A stretch of DNA of 64,000 bases from Pseudoalteromonas piscicida (GCF_002744175.1 NZ_NKHF01000041.1:38284-102283), one strand, 5' to 3'; numbered from the stretch's first letter, positions 27,945 to 37,758 are shown. Notes: generated from the sequence alone by a model not told the origin. Numbers and translations are program-made.

Positions 27945-28217
27945 GTGTTCCTCATTCCAATATTGATAACAGCGAAGTGATATTAGACGCCTTATGTTGC
28001 AACACCATTAAATAGCTGGATAGGTCATATGTCCGTATCGGTTACATATCACCGTGTCTATTTGGGTTATTGTTATATAAGGTCGAGTTGTAAAGCGAAG
28101 CTACGTTTTTGTGTAGCGAATTGCTTAAGCCCAAGTCCAAAGCGGACAAACACTTGAAGTTACTTGGGGATAGTGTTGAAATTGACATTAATTACTAGCT
28201 AAGTCAATAGGCAAACC

Positions 28218-28994
28218 ATGATCACAGTTATCTCTCCAGCGAAAAACCTAGACTATGAAACACCGGCACCAATTACGACTCATACCCAGCCAGAATTGCT
28301 GGAGCATAGCGGGTCATTAATCAACGTTTGTCGCGATTTAACGCCACAACAAATCGGTAGTTTAATGAAAATAAGCGATAAGCTAGCAGGCTTAAACGCG
28401 GCAAGATTTACCGAGTGGTCTGAGCCTTTTACCCAAGACAATGCTAAGCAAGCGATTTTTGCTTTTAATGGTGATGTCTATGTTGGGTTAGACGCTCAAA
28501 GTCTGAGTGAGGCAGATTTAAATTATGCGCAAAATCATCTACGTATCTTGTCTGGGCTGTATGGGATCTTAAAACCACTTGACTTGATGCAGGCCTATCG
28601 TTTAGAAATGGGTACAAAGTTAAGTAACCCACGTGGCAAAAACCTGTATGAGTTTTGGGGTAGTATCATCGCTGAAAAGCTCAATGAGGTCATGGAAGGG
28701 GCGCAAACACAATACTTGGTGAACTTAGCTTCAAACGAGTACTTTAAAGCCGTGGATAAAAAAGCCTTTAACGGTGAAATTATCACACCTGTCTTTAAAG
28801 ATTGTAAAAATGGTCAATACAAGGTGATTAGCTTCTACGCTAAAAAAGCGCGAGGCATGATGGCCAGGTATATCATTGAGAACCAAGTGTCGGATCTAGA
28901 AAGTCTAAAAGCGTTTGATATTGCTGGTTATTATTTCAGTGAAGAAGCAACGCAAAAGGCACAAGAGCCGGTGTTTCTAAGAGCAGAGCAATGA
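28218..28994 (+). CDS. yaaA: Peroxide stress protein YaaA
   Basis: YaaA (DUF328) lowers free intracellular iron and limits Fenton damage during hydrogen peroxide stress in E. coli; later work describes a DNA-binding fold. The 258-residue protein starts [16 protein letters not shown] and contains NARFTEW-like and [45 protein letters not shown] and a C-terminal [12 protein letters not shown] segment, all characteristic. The length matches the family. It overlaps the next gene, a small lipoprotein, by four bases (ATGA), so the two are probably cotranslated. Confidence 0.94.
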   Translation: MITVISPAKNLDYETPAPITTHTQPELLEHSGSLINVCRDLTPQQIGSLMKISDKLAGLNAARFTEWSEPFTQDNAKQAIFAFNGDVYVGLDAQSLSEADLNYAQNHLRILSGLYGILKPLDLMQAYRLEMGTKLSNPRGKNLYEFWGSIIAEKLNEVMEGAQTQYLVNLASNEYFKAVDKKAFNGEIITPVFKDCKNGQYKVISFYAKKARGMMARYIIENQVSDLESLKAFDIAGYYFSEEATQKAQEPVFLRAEQ

Positions 28995-29269
28995 CAACAA
29001 AAATACTATTAGCCACGGCTGTCGCTGTGGTATTAATGAGCGGCTGTAGCGGAAAATTCACAACTAGAGTGAGTAATGTGCCAGTGGATTGTGAGAGTGA
29101 TTCACGTTCTTGTTCACTTACTTGTCGCAAGGATTATTCGGATCCTATGCAAGTGCAAAACTGTGAAGACAGATGTTTCCAACAGCAGAATCAATGTCGA
29201 GTGGACAGACCAACACAAGACAAATGGGAAATTACGGACGAATCACCGACGTATCCCACTTCGTTTTAA
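28991..29269 (+). CDS. Small cysteine-rich lipoprotein, unrecognised
   Basis: The 92-residue product has a lipoprotein signal with LMSGCSG, giving Cys19 as the lipidation site. The mature part contains six more cysteines, in [18 protein letters not shown] and [13 protein letters not shown], with spacing that suggests three disulfides in the periplasm. The C-terminal 25 residues are polar. No family was recognised. It is coupled to yaaA by an ATGA overlap, so a link to oxidative stress is conceivable but unproven. Confidence 0.75.
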   Translation: MTTKILLATAVAVVLMSGCSGKFTTRVSNVPVDCESDSRSCSLTCRKDYSDPMQVQNCEDRCFQQQNQCRVDRPTQDKWEITDESPTYPTSF

Positions 29270-29338
29270 CTCATTAACCTGAATTCGGGAAACCGCTGCT
29301 AGAGTACCAGTTGTTATCCCGAGTTCTGGTTCATTAGG

Positions 29339-30124
29339 TTACGCGCCTTTTGGTAGGCTCATGTAAGCGCGTACTACTCTATCTCTAAACGCCATATCTC
29401 CAGCTTTTTGAGCATTTCTGTATAGTTGGCAAAAACCTTCTGGATTTCCTGTTTGCAGTAGAATTTCATCTGGTGACTTAATAGTTTCTAAAGTTTTCCT
29501 CCAACGCGATACAATACTGGCGTCGGGCTCAGGAAGTTGCTTTAGAATTTGTTCTGATAACTGGAATTCGCTGCTGGTGGCCACCTTGATCATGTCATCA
29601 TTAGCTGCCGCTAACCAAGTTGCGCCTTTGGCGTCGACACAAATAAGCGGTAAATAGGGGGAAATCGCTGGAAATGCAGTATTTTTGTATACTTCGACCT
29701 GCCAGTAAGACTCAGCAATGTTAACGAATTGCTCAAAGCTAGTGATGGCCGAAAACCCTGACTGCGCAATCGGTTTGATTTCAACTCTTGGCTTATTTGC
29801 ATTAACGGTATCGTTTGCAGTATCGATATACCACTCACCTACAAATATGGCATTTTGAAAGTATTCATCACGCAAAGAACCCCAGACTTTCTTGAGCTCT
29901 GCATTTTCTGCCATCATATATTTTTTTAGCACCGACAAACATTCTGAGTTTTGTTTGAGTTCAGCGGTGACGAGTTTAAACATTTCGTCTCGAATTTCTA
30001 GGCAACGGCCAAGCGGGTAGGGCTTATCCGAGAAATAAGGGTATTTAGGAGCGAGTGTGAGATCGGCTTTAAGTCGTAAGTTTGCGAGTTCAAAAGCGAG
30101 TAAATCTATTTCTTGTTGATCCAA
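29339..30124 (-). CDS. Hypothetical protein next to the ATP-grasp/QEGLA pair
   Basis: I do not recognise this 261-residue protein. It has no signal peptide or membrane helix, an N-terminal helical part with many charged residues, and a middle part rich in aromatic and beta-type segments (IFVGEWYIDTAND, SYWQVEVYKNTAFPAISPYLPLICVD). The open frame begins with TTG at 30122-30124; no ATG or GTG lies upstream before a stop, and the next ATG is at residue 48, so the TTG or a nearby unusual start is probable. It is on the same strand as the DUF1704 gene, 59 bases away, but a possible terminator lies between. Coding is likely from the long open frame. Confidence 0.6.
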   Translation of the reverse strand: MDQQEIDLLAFELANLRLKADLTLAPKYPYFSDKPYPLGRCLEIRDEMFKLVTAELKQNSECLSVLKKYMMAENAELKKVWGSLRDEYFQNAIFVGEWYIDTANDTVNANKPRVEIKPIAQSGFSAITSFEQFVNIAESYWQVEVYKNTAFPAISPYLPLICVDAKGATWLAAANDDMIKVATSSEFQLSEQILKQLPEPDASIVSRWRKTLETIKSPDEILLQTGNPEGFCQLYRNAQKAGDMAFRDRVVRAYMSLPKGA

Positions 30125-30173
30125 AAGAAAACCACTGGGTCGATACGAGATAGTACTAGTATAACCGCAGTGG
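30121..30173 (-). terminator. Possible terminator after the DUF1704 gene
   Basis: On the minus strand CCACTG(C)GGT pairs with ACCCAGTGG with one bulged base and a loop of about 23 bases, followed by TTTTCTTTT. The large loop makes it weaker than usual. If active, it would separate the ATP-grasp/DUF1704 pair from the hypothetical gene that begins within its T tract. Confidence 0.5.
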
Positions 30174-30183
30174 CAATTTTGAC

Positions 30184-32157
30184 CTATTTAATTGAAGAAA
30201 TTAAATAACTTAGGATCGTATCAGGCTCTGGATCTCGGCTGCTATCAGGAAGGTACTTGGGTCTTGTAAATATCCCTTGTTCCACCAATGCATCCAGTGC
30301 GTCTAAGTGCGCAATACCGGTTTTACCAAGATATAAATTATCTAAGCTGCGGCTATTAGCAAGCTGTACAATGTCTTTAAAGCCTTTTAAGTAAAGGTGA
30401 TCTTTAGTAAAGCCGCCACCACGGAAGATACGTGTAGTAAGTGCAAATGCTTCGTTGACGTTCAGCACACCAGAATCAGCCAGAAACTCGTACACTTGAT
30501 AGAACTTATCGCCCTTCAGCAGCATATTCACTGCAATTACCCTCAGCGCCAATACCTTGAGGCGTGTTAGGTTTATTTGTCCTGATTGATATTCGCGATA
30601 AATCGCCAATCCTTCTTGGGTATAGGTATTACCAGGTAGACCTAAATGTAGCACCTTAAGTTGTTGGGCGTCGGCATTTAAGGTTGTGAGCAAGTGGACC
30701 CCAATTTCATGTTCTATCAAGGCATTGATATCAAGCTCTGATAGCATTGCACTGCTATTAACGAGTAGTAACCGCTTACTGTTGTCGACCATTGCTTTAG
30801 CAACCAGTTTACTTGAAATTGCCACTTTGCAAGGTAAGCCCATGGTTTCAATGGCTTGATTAAAGCGTACTAGGGCCTGCTCTGCGGTAATGTCTTTTTT
30901 CGGCAGTGTTTCAGTTTCGCGCGCGTGCAGAAGGAAAGTCGCATTATTGATATCGTTATAGTCTGGTTCGCCATAATAACGCAGTGAGTTATACAAAAAA
31001 GCTTCGCGGCCAATTTGGGTGATCAACTCGATTTTAGTGGCGTAGCTGTCGATGACTTTGCGGTATAAATCCTTGACGATAGGGTCTTGAATTTTACCAA
31101 CCGGTAAGCGGTAAAGCTGCTCTTTAAACTCATAAGGGTCAATTTTAAGTGGGCGATACTTAAATATTGGCTGATAATGACGTTTCGAGAAAAACCGACG
31201 TTTCTCTTGCGCAATATTGCTCGGGTTAACGTAATGCAGCGTTTCGAGGTTTTTAGCAATACGATACAGCGCAGCGTCAACGTTTATTAGTGCAGGGTCA
31301 AGTAGCGACGTTGATTTTGCTTTTCGAAGTGGCTTATAGCAATGATTCTTGGCAAATGTTTTTGCTGTTTTACTCAATGCGACATGCATATTACGCTGTA
31401 GCTTTTCAAATACTACAGGGAATAACTCGCCGCTATTTTCATCCATAAAGACCTTTTTCACTTCCAGCGGTATCACTAAAGTGTTGTCAAAATGGCGAGT
31501 AATATAATTTGCTTGATAACCATGACCCTGAAAAACCGTATTCTCCGCACAGTCCACCAGCTGGCCTGCGAGCTTTTTCAACCCAAGCTGTTTTTTTAGT
31601 TCGTCTAGTACGGTGCGAAAGCGCAGCGTGTCGAGTTGTGCTGTACCAATATTAAAGGTAGGCGCATAAGCGTGACTACGAATTTGATAGTTGTAACTAT
31701 GGACATCAAATAGCACACAGGCACCAAACTTACGCTCAACAGTAGTAAGTAGGGCCGATAGCACCCGGTAATATGCTGCATGTTTCGACAAGCTGACGTC
31801 GACCTCCGCATTGGGTAATGCCTCCGTCCATACCTGTTTGCCCCACGCTTGTGTGTAGATTGCCTGCTCTGGTGCACGATTTAAATCATATTCATAACGG
31901 GAGTCTCGAGCGATTAGAGTGATAGGCAAAGACTCAATCATGCCATCGGTAAATGGGTCTTCTTCTTGCAAACGCTCGGCATCACTGATGGCGTACCAGC
32001 TCTTTAAGCTGGCACGAGTACGGTGTCCGGCGTGCACGGCGGTAGCAATATAGGGTACATACTCTCTCACCTCGAGATGAAAGGCGCCCTCTGCAAATTG
32101 TCCACTGATTGGTTTACCGGCCTCAAGTGCGGCAATAATGGCTTGTTCAGATAGCAT
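30184..32157 (-). CDS. Fused N-formylglutamate-amidohydrolase-like and DUF1704 (QEGLA) protein
   Basis: The 657-residue protein appears to have two enzyme-like domains. The N-terminal part (about residues 20-280) resembles N-formylglutamate amidohydrolases, with VHAGH near residue 43, DSRYEYDLNR near 85-95 and FDVHSYN near 150, where the His and Asp could bind zinc. The C-terminal part (about 290-650) has IEHEIGVHLL near 480, an HExxxH-type zinc motif, followed by the TQEGLAIY motif near 511 that names the QEGLA family (DUF1704, annotated as flavohemoglobin expression-modulating). That family is related to the MATCAP tyrosine carboxypeptidases. Its start overlaps the ATP-grasp gene by 11 bases, implying a shared pathway. 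The substrate is unknown. Confidence 0.78.
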   Translation of the reverse strand: MLSEQAIIAALEAGKPISGQFAEGAFHLEVREYVPYIATAVHAGHRTRASLKSWYAISDAERLQEEDPFTDGMIESLPITLIARDSRYEYDLNRAPEQAIYTQAWGKQVWTEALPNAEVDVSLSKHAAYYRVLSALLTTVERKFGACVLFDVHSYNYQIRSHAYAPTFNIGTAQLDTLRFRTVLDELKKQLGLKKLAGQLVDCAENTVFQGHGYQANYITRHFDNTLVIPLEVKKVFMDENSGELFPVVFEKLQRNMHVALSKTAKTFAKNHCYKPLRKAKSTSLLDPALINVDAALYRIAKNLETLHYVNPSNIAQEKRRFFSKRHYQPIFKYRPLKIDPYEFKEQLYRLPVGKIQDPIVKDLYRKVIDSYATKIELITQIGREAFLYNSLRYYGEPDYNDINNATFLLHARETETLPKKDITAEQALVRFNQAIETMGLPCKVAISSKLVAKAMVDNSKRLLLVNSSAMLSELDINALIEHEIGVHLLTTLNADAQQLKVLHLGLPGNTYTQEGLAIYREYQSGQINLTRLKVLALRVIAVNMLLKGDKFYQVYEFLADSGVLNVNEAFALTTRIFRGGGFTKDHLYLKGFKDIVQLANSRSLDNLYLGKTGIAHLDALDALVEQGIFTRPKYLPDSSRDPEPDTILSYLISSIK

Positions 32158-33193
32158 GAGCGTCTTCTATTACTTGGCGGAATTGATTTTTGCGATGTGT
32201 TACAAGTTCTTTGGCATGTACGACACTCTCAACAAAGTCGATAACCTGTGTTTGCAACTTACACCGGTTTAAGCGGTTAATACGAGTGATCCCGCCAGGA
32301 GAAAGTACGTTCACTTCAATGAGTTTTCCGCCGATAACATCAATGCCGACAAAGTACAAACCGTCACGTACAAGCTTAGGACCAATATGTTTGCATAATG
32401 CCTTTTCTTGGCTGGTGAGTTTATGCTTCACTACTTTACCCCCTGCATGTACGTTGGCACGCACTTCGTTCGCCGCAGGTACTCGCTTCATGGCGCCAAT
32501 TGGCTCGCCGTTGAGCATAAGAATACGAACATCGCCTTCGTCGGCGCCCTCTACATAGTCTTGTAAAATGACATAGTTGCTACCCTTGCCGGACTCGTCA
32601 CCGCCAATATAAAACTCAAGCAATGAGCTAAAGCTTTGTTTTGCGCGTTTTTCCACTACAATCACACCACGACCACCAAAACCATCCAGTGGTTTTAAGA
32701 TCATCTTCTCTTGTTCTGATTCAGAGAAAATACGCTCCAAATATTCTTTGTTTTTGGATACATGAGTATTGGGAATAAACTCTCTTGCGATACCTTGAAA
32801 AGAGGCGGTATAGAGCTTGTTATTTGCAATCCTAAGCCCATCAATATCATTCACAATAAAGGTATCATCACGTACCGAGTCCAGGAAGTTCATGGCAAGC
32901 GTATCTAGTGGTGGGTTTGCACGCATAAATATCGCGTCAAAGCCCGCCAGAGGTAGCTGTACTTTTTTAAAGCTGGCTTTATTGTAAAAGCTGACGAAAT
33001 TGTCCGGTACTTTTTGTCCGGCAACAAATACATCACAAAAAGCACTGGCAACGCTTTCACGAATGGTGAGGTTGTTAACTGTGGTGATTGCAACCACATG
33101 ACCGCGAGATACGGCTTCGTGGATCAGTCTAAGCGTGCTGTCGTTTTCGGCTTCAACGCGCTCCCAAGGGTACATAATAAAGCAAATTTTCAC
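32147..33193 (-). CDS. GshB-like ATP-grasp ligase
   Basis: The 348-residue protein has the order of prokaryotic glutathione synthetase: an N-terminal domain with RANPPLDTLAMNFLD, a VNDIDGLRIANNKLYTASF segment, the ATP-binding MILKPLDGFGGRGVIVV near residues 164-180, and DVRILMLNGEPIGAMKRVP, GIDVIGGKLIEVNV for magnesium binding. The segment after EVNV is LSPGGI instead of the TSPT found in E. coli GshB, and the C terminus is longer and basic. It may therefore ligate a different amino acid or peptide. It is translationally coupled to the DUF1704 fusion gene downstream. Use as the cell's true glutathione synthetase cannot be excluded. Confidence 0.8.
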   Translation of the reverse strand: MKICFIMYPWERVEAENDSTLRLIHEAVSRGHVVAITTVNNLTIRESVASAFCDVFVAGQKVPDNFVSFYNKASFKKVQLPLAGFDAIFMRANPPLDTLAMNFLDSVRDDTFIVNDIDGLRIANNKLYTASFQGIAREFIPNTHVSKNKEYLERIFSESEQEKMILKPLDGFGGRGVIVVEKRAKQSFSSLLEFYIGGDESGKGSNYVILQDYVEGADEGDVRILMLNGEPIGAMKRVPAANEVRANVHAGGKVVKHKLTSQEKALCKHIGPKLVRDGLYFVGIDVIGGKLIEVNVLSPGGITRINRLNRCKLQTQVIDFVESVVHAKELVTHRKNQFRQVIEDAHAI

Positions 33194-33308
33194 GGGCTAT
33201 TTTTGGCTCAAGCAAATAATTTTGCAATATAGCGGTAAAATAGCCTTGATGCTCACGGATTATTTTTATCGACAAGATAAGCAATATCAATCATCTATAC
33301 ACAAAGGG

Positions 33309-33335
33309 CACAGAGCACATTGGCTGCGCTCTGTG
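33309..33335 (-). terminator. Weak hairpin after the chemoreceptor gene
   Basis: CACAGAGC pairs with GCTCTGTG around an 11-base loop. There is only a short T-containing stretch on the minus strand beyond it, so its action as a terminator is uncertain. It lies about nine bases after the stop of the chemoreceptor gene. Confidence 0.4.
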
Positions 33336-33343
33336 GGTGTCCA

Positions 33344-34984
33344 TCATACTTTAAAACGTGCCACTATGTCACTGAGCTCATGGCTCGCTTGAGTTAACTG
33401 CTCACTGGTGTTGTTAAGGGAGTGGGTGGTGTCTAGTGAGTGGTGAGTTGAATCGGATAATTGCGAAATCCGTTCATTCACTTCTTGTGCCGCTAGACTC
33501 TGCTCGTCGGTGGCTTTTGCGATATGGGTATTCATGTCTGAGATGGCGTCGATGAGCTTTTCTATCTCTGTCAGCGCAGTATCAGCGAGCTGGACTTGCT
33601 CTACCGTTTGCTCGGAGATCTGCTGACTGATCTTAACAGCAGCAACGGCCTGTTGCGCCTCCTTTTGTAGCCGTTCTATCATATGATGAATTTCGTCAGT
33701 GCTTTGTCCTGTGCGACTAGCAAGCGTGCGAACTTCATCTGCTACAACGGCAAATCCTCGTCCTTGCTCACCTGCTCGGGCGGCCTCAATAGCCGCATTA
33801 AGCGCCAGTAAGTTGGTTTGCTCTGCGATCCCCCGAATAACATCTAGTACTGAGCCGATATGTTGACTTTCTTGGTCAAGGCGAGTTGTGGTTACACTTA
33901 CCGACTGAATTTGTTCAGACAGCTTCTTAATTGCCGAAATAGTCTCAGAAATAGTTTGTCGACCCTTTTCACTGTAATTTCGAGCGTCTGCCGCTGAGTG
34001 TTCCGCGGTGTCCGCATTACTACTAATTTCACGAACTTGCATAGTCATTTGTTCTGCGGCGGTGGCCACTTGTCTGCTATTGTCGTTTTGTGATTCGATA
34101 AAGGCTAAGTTTTCTTCTCCGGCGCTTTTGACCTGATTAGCCAGTGTCTCTACTTCTTTTGCGTTATGAGCGACGGTGGCGATGGAGTGGCGCATCTTTT
34201 CGGTGTAAAGGTTAAAGTATTTAGCCAGTGCGGTGATCTCATCTTTGCCGCTTTCATCAAGTTGCCGAGTCAAGTCGCCCTCACCTTGAGCAATGTCCTT
34301 CATCATGTCTTTGGCTTGGTTGATTGGGGCAATAATACTCTTACTGATAATGGCGCTGAACGGAAACAATAAAACAATCAGTACCAACATCTCAATCAAT
34401 AGTAAGTTACGAATATGCGCAAACTCAGCTTCTATGGTATCTAGATAAACGCCAGATCCGATTATCCAACCCCAAGGTGTAAATGCTTTAACGTAAGAGA
34501 TTTTTTCGACCGGAGCGTCTTTACCAGGCTTTGGCCAAAGGTAGGGGACAAACCCAGCTCCATGTGCTTTTGCTACTTCAACCATATCGATAAAAAGGCG
34601 TTTGCCATTGGGATCGGCAGATTGACTAAGATCTTTACCTATGAGTTCCGGTTTAAATGGGTGCATAACCATTTTGGGCTGATAATCATTGATCCAAAAG
34701 TAGTTATTTCCCTCGTATCTTAGTGCCGCAACGGCATCTAATGCCGCTGTTTTAGCCTCTGCTTCAGGCAGCTTCCCTAATGCGAACTGCTGATGAAAGT
34801 AAGCGACTAGGCTGTAGGCGTTTTCCACAAGATTTTGGGTCTTATGGTACTGCTGTTGTTCTAGTGCATCGTATTGTTGCGTGAGGCTAACCACACTTTG
34901 CACAATAACACCGATGATGACAACGGTAATCAATAATGCCAGTCGTTGAAAAATTGAAAGGTGCCTTAAAAACTGTTTGGACAT
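33344..34984 (-). CDS. Methyl-accepting chemotaxis protein with single Cache domain
   Basis: The 546-residue protein has an N-terminal membrane helix (about residues 13-31), a periplasmic single-Cache (sCache_2) domain to about residue 185, including [18 protein letters not shown] and [12 protein letters not shown], a second membrane helix at about 190-210, a HAMP domain, and a long coiled-coil signalling domain. The hairpin tip is [39 protein letters not shown] sequence, diagnostic for chemoreceptors. It should signal through CheA and CheW. sCache_2 domains often bind small carboxylates, but the ligand here is unknown. No CheB/CheR-tethering pentapeptide is evident at the C terminus. Confidence 0.93.
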   Translation of the reverse strand: MSKQFLRHLSIFQRLALLITVVIIGVIVQSVVSLTQQYDALEQQQYHKTQNLVENAYSLVAYFHQQFALGKLPEAEAKTAALDAVAALRYEGNNYFWINDYQPKMVMHPFKPELIGKDLSQSADPNGKRLFIDMVEVAKAHGAGFVPYLWPKPGKDAPVEKISYVKAFTPWGWIIGSGVYLDTIEAEFAHIRNLLLIEMLVLIVLLFPFSAIISKSIIAPINQAKDMMKDIAQGEGDLTRQLDESGKDEITALAKYFNLYTEKMRHSIATVAHNAKEVETLANQVKSAGEENLAFIESQNDNSRQVATAAEQMTMQVREISSNADTAEHSAADARNYSEKGRQTISETISAIKKLSEQIQSVSVTTTRLDQESQHIGSVLDVIRGIAEQTNLLALNAAIEAARAGEQGRGFAVVADEVRTLASRTGQSTDEIHHMIERLQKEAQQAVAAVKISQQISEQTVEQVQLADTALTEIEKLIDAISDMNTHIAKATDEQSLAAQEVNERISQLSDSTHHSLDTTHSLNNTSEQLTQASHELSDIVARFKV

Positions 34985-35376
34985 AACGCAATCCTTATGT
35001 CGTTCTTATTATGTGGGTTGATAGCAGGCGCGAACGCTTTGTTGATACAAATCCGCAAAACTGTTTGTAATACCAGTTGAATTAATTCGCTAATCAATTT
35101 GAAGGATGAAATAGCATATTAGCGTCGTAAAAAATTCTCATTTAGCGCAACTAAATAGCAAAATTTTTGCCTAGCTACTAAAGCCATTTCTGTGCTTCAA
35201 ATAGCACATTGACTTAATACATTTGGTATAAGAGCCCTGACGTATAGGTATCAGCTATATTAATTAACTTTTGCCGTAATAAATTGAGCTAGCACAATAA
35301 TTTCAGTTTTTCTTAGTCTGAGGCAATAAACAATTAGACCAATGGATTAGAACCAAATGAAGAGATAAGGGAAAGA
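34985..35376. other. Intergenic region with family A repeat
   Basis: About 390 bases between the chemoreceptor start and the DPP IV terminator contain no credible gene. Most of the space is the long copy of the family A repeat at 35071-35228. The bases just right of 34985 are the upstream region of the chemoreceptor gene. Confidence 0.5.
35071..35228. repeat. Dispersed repeat family A, long copy
   Basis: The 158-base element starts TACCAGTTGAATTAATTC and ends TTAATACATTTGGTA. Its two ends match the short copy at 26809-26876 in reverse orientation. The extra middle contains the module ATTTAGCGCAACTAA...ATAGCAAAATTTTTGCC (35140-35172), which also occurs at 43212-43245. No open frame is present, so it would be a non-autonomous element of the MITE or intergenic-repeat type. 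Confidence 0.65.
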
Positions 35377-35405
35377 AACGCCCAGCCTACAGGAAGCTGG
35401 GCGTT
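35377..35405 (-). terminator. Intrinsic terminator of the DPP IV gene
   Basis: AACGCCCAGC pairs with GCTGGGCGTT around a nine-base loop, followed on the minus strand by TTCTTTC. It lies ten bases beyond the gene's stop codon. Confidence 0.85.
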
Positions 35406-35414
35406 ATTGAGTGT

Positions 35415-37655
35415 TTACTTCGGTTCAACGTCAAAGTGACGGTTGAAAAAGTCAGTAATGGTTTGATGTAGGTGGGTTTGTACTTTTTTGCCCCGCAAGC
35501 TGTGCTTAGAGCCTGGATAAGTCATCATTTCAAATGGCTTTGCCTCGTCTTGCAACTGCTTAAATAGTTTCGTTGCATGGGTAAACAGTACGTTGTCATC
35601 CGCCATGCCGTGATAAATCATCAGTGGGCCTTTTAGCCCATCGGCGAATGGAAATACCGCGCTTTGCTCATAGCCTTTCGCATTTGTGTCTGGGTGACCC
35701 AAGTAACGCTCAGTGTAATGGGTGTCATACAAAGCCCAATCGGTTACTGGCGCACCAGAAACACCGGCTTTAAAGTAATCGCCAGCTTTAAACATCGTCA
35801 TCAGCGCCATGTAGCCGCCATAGCTGTGACCATAAATACCAATACGCTCAGGGTCGACGTACTCTAGTGTACGCAAGAACTCAACGCCTTTAATTTGGTC
35901 AGCCACTTCTACTACACCTAAGTGCTTATAGATTGGATCTTCAAACTTTTTACCACGGTTATATGAACCTCGGTTATCTAATTGGAAAATCACATAACCT
36001 TGTTGTGCAAGGTATTGGAAGTACAAGTTTTTGCTACGCCAGCTGTTGGTCACGCGTTGTGCGTGAGGGCCGCCGTAAACGTTCACAATCACAGGGTATT
36101 TTTTACCGTCTTCAAGCTTTGCTGGCTTAAACAAACGGTAATACATGGTTTGACCATCTTCCGCTTTAAGTGTGCCATATTCTGGCGTGGCTAGATTGCT
36201 CAAATAAGGCGTTAACGGATGGTCGTTATTCAAGGCGTTTTCTTCAAGCCAAGTAACAAAGTCACCATTCACTTTGCGCAGCGCAACGGCTGGTGGACGG
36301 TTTACAGAAGAACTTTTATCGATAAAGGTACGGTTATCTTGTGCCAGTACGACACTATGATAGCTGCCTTTTTCGGTAATACGTTTTGCTTCACCATCTT
36401 TGAAAAGTGGTACGCTGTATAGGTGGCTTTCAAGCGGCGTGTCTTTGCGGCCCGAGAAGTATACGATACCTTTTTTCTCATCAACTCCCTGAAGGCTTTC
36501 AACAATCCAATCGCCTTTGGTTATTTGGCGTACCAGTTGGCCATTGGTTCTGTAAAGATAAAGGTGTTTAAAGCCATCACGCTCAGATGCCCATACGAAA
36601 TGCTTTTTGTCCTTTAAGAATTTAAGGTCAAAGTGTAGGTTAATCCAAGTATCACTGGTTTCGGTCAGAGCGACCTGTTGCTTTTTACTTTTGGTATCGT
36701 AAAAGCGCAGTTCTAGTTTTTGCTGCGAGCGGTTTTGCCACTGGTATGATAACGTTTTGTTGTCTTTTAACCAATTTGCCCGAGCAATATAGATGTCTTT
36801 ATCTTCGCCTAAATCAATCCAATCTACTTTTTGGTCATTGATCTTTACGACCCCTAATTCAATCTCAACATTGGCTGTTCCCGTGTAAGGATAACGTTGA
36901 TTGAATAGCTTAACTTCTTCGGCATAGATTTCGTTACGAATAGCTTCTTGAACTGGGCTTTCATCAATGCGAGTAAAAGCAATTTGTTGCTCGTCACCCG
37001 ACCACCAGTAGCCCGTCATACGGCTCATCTCTTCTTGGGCAACAAACTCAGCCATGCCGTTTTTAATTACGCCACCGCCGTCTTTAGTTAATTGCGTTTC
37101 TTTGCCTGATTTGAGATTAATGGTGTAGAGGTTTTGCTCACGAATAAATGAAACAAAATTGCCTTTTGGCGAGAAGCGAGCGTCGGTTTCGAACGCTTCA
37201 GTTTCTGTTAGTTTCTTGCTCTTGCCCGAAGCGATTTCATAGTAGTATAAATCGCCATTAAGCGGGAAAAGAAGCGCTTTGCCATCTTTTGACCATTTGT
37301 ATTCTAAAATACCACGGCCAAAAATACGTTGACGCTCACGACGTGCCTTTTCTTCATCTGAGAGATTCTCTGGGCCAGAAAACAGCGCCGCAGAATCTAC
37401 TAACAAGCGGTTGGTATTGTCTTTTAAGTTGTATTCCCAAAGGTCGTAACGGTTATAGTCTTCTTTTTTACCTTGAAGATACGTAACGCGAGAGCCGTCT
37501 GGAGAAAATTGCAGTTTTACAGGCGCTTTACCAGAAAGAGACGGGTCGTCAAAAAGTCGCTCAAGTGTTAGTTGCTCTGCGTTAGCGGCGACAGAGGCAA
37601 GTGCTAACGGAAGCGCGATGGTGTAGTGTTTGATGCGAGAGTGCACGATAGCCAC
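35415..37655 (-). CDS. Dipeptidyl peptidase IV-type serine peptidase (S9)
   Basis: The 746-residue protein has a signal peptide ending near SVAANAEQ (residue 27), an eight-bladed beta-propeller domain (about 60-480) and a C-terminal alpha/beta hydrolase. The nucleophile is Ser in GIYGHSYGGYMALM near residue 612, the Asp lies in MADDNVLF, and the His is in YPGSKHSLRG near 722. The DPP IV-type glutamate pair is visible in VAQEEMSR within the propeller. It would release X-Pro dipeptides from peptides in the periplasm or outside. It is a single gene with its own terminator, divergent from the HIT gene. Confidence 0.92.
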   Translation of the reverse strand: MAIVHSRIKHYTIALPLALASVAANAEQLTLERLFDDPSLSGKAPVKLQFSPDGSRVTYLQGKKEDYNRYDLWEYNLKDNTNRLLVDSAALFSGPENLSDEEKARRERQRIFGRGILEYKWSKDGKALLFPLNGDLYYYEIASGKSKKLTETEAFETDARFSPKGNFVSFIREQNLYTINLKSGKETQLTKDGGGVIKNGMAEFVAQEEMSRMTGYWWSGDEQQIAFTRIDESPVQEAIRNEIYAEEVKLFNQRYPYTGTANVEIELGVVKINDQKVDWIDLGEDKDIYIARANWLKDNKTLSYQWQNRSQQKLELRFYDTKSKKQQVALTETSDTWINLHFDLKFLKDKKHFVWASERDGFKHLYLYRTNGQLVRQITKGDWIVESLQGVDEKKGIVYFSGRKDTPLESHLYSVPLFKDGEAKRITEKGSYHSVVLAQDNRTFIDKSSSVNRPPAVALRKVNGDFVTWLEENALNNDHPLTPYLSNLATPEYGTLKAEDGQTMYYRLFKPAKLEDGKKYPVIVNVYGGPHAQRVTNSWRSKNLYFQYLAQQGYVIFQLDNRGSYNRGKKFEDPIYKHLGVVEVADQIKGVEFLRTLEYVDPERIGIYGHSYGGYMALMTMFKAGDYFKAGVSGAPVTDWALYDTHYTERYLGHPDTNAKGYEQSAVFPFADGLKGPLMIYHGMADDNVLFTHATKLFKQLQDEAKPFEMMTYPGSKHSLRGKKVQTHLHQTITDFFNRHFDVEPK

Positions 37656-37758
37656 CTTATTATATTTTTAAAGTCTGACAGGATGGTAATGAAGCCGCTT
37701 TGCAATAGCAACAAATTCGGATAGAGTGCCGAGTAATTAAGACTTAAAGTATCCAATT

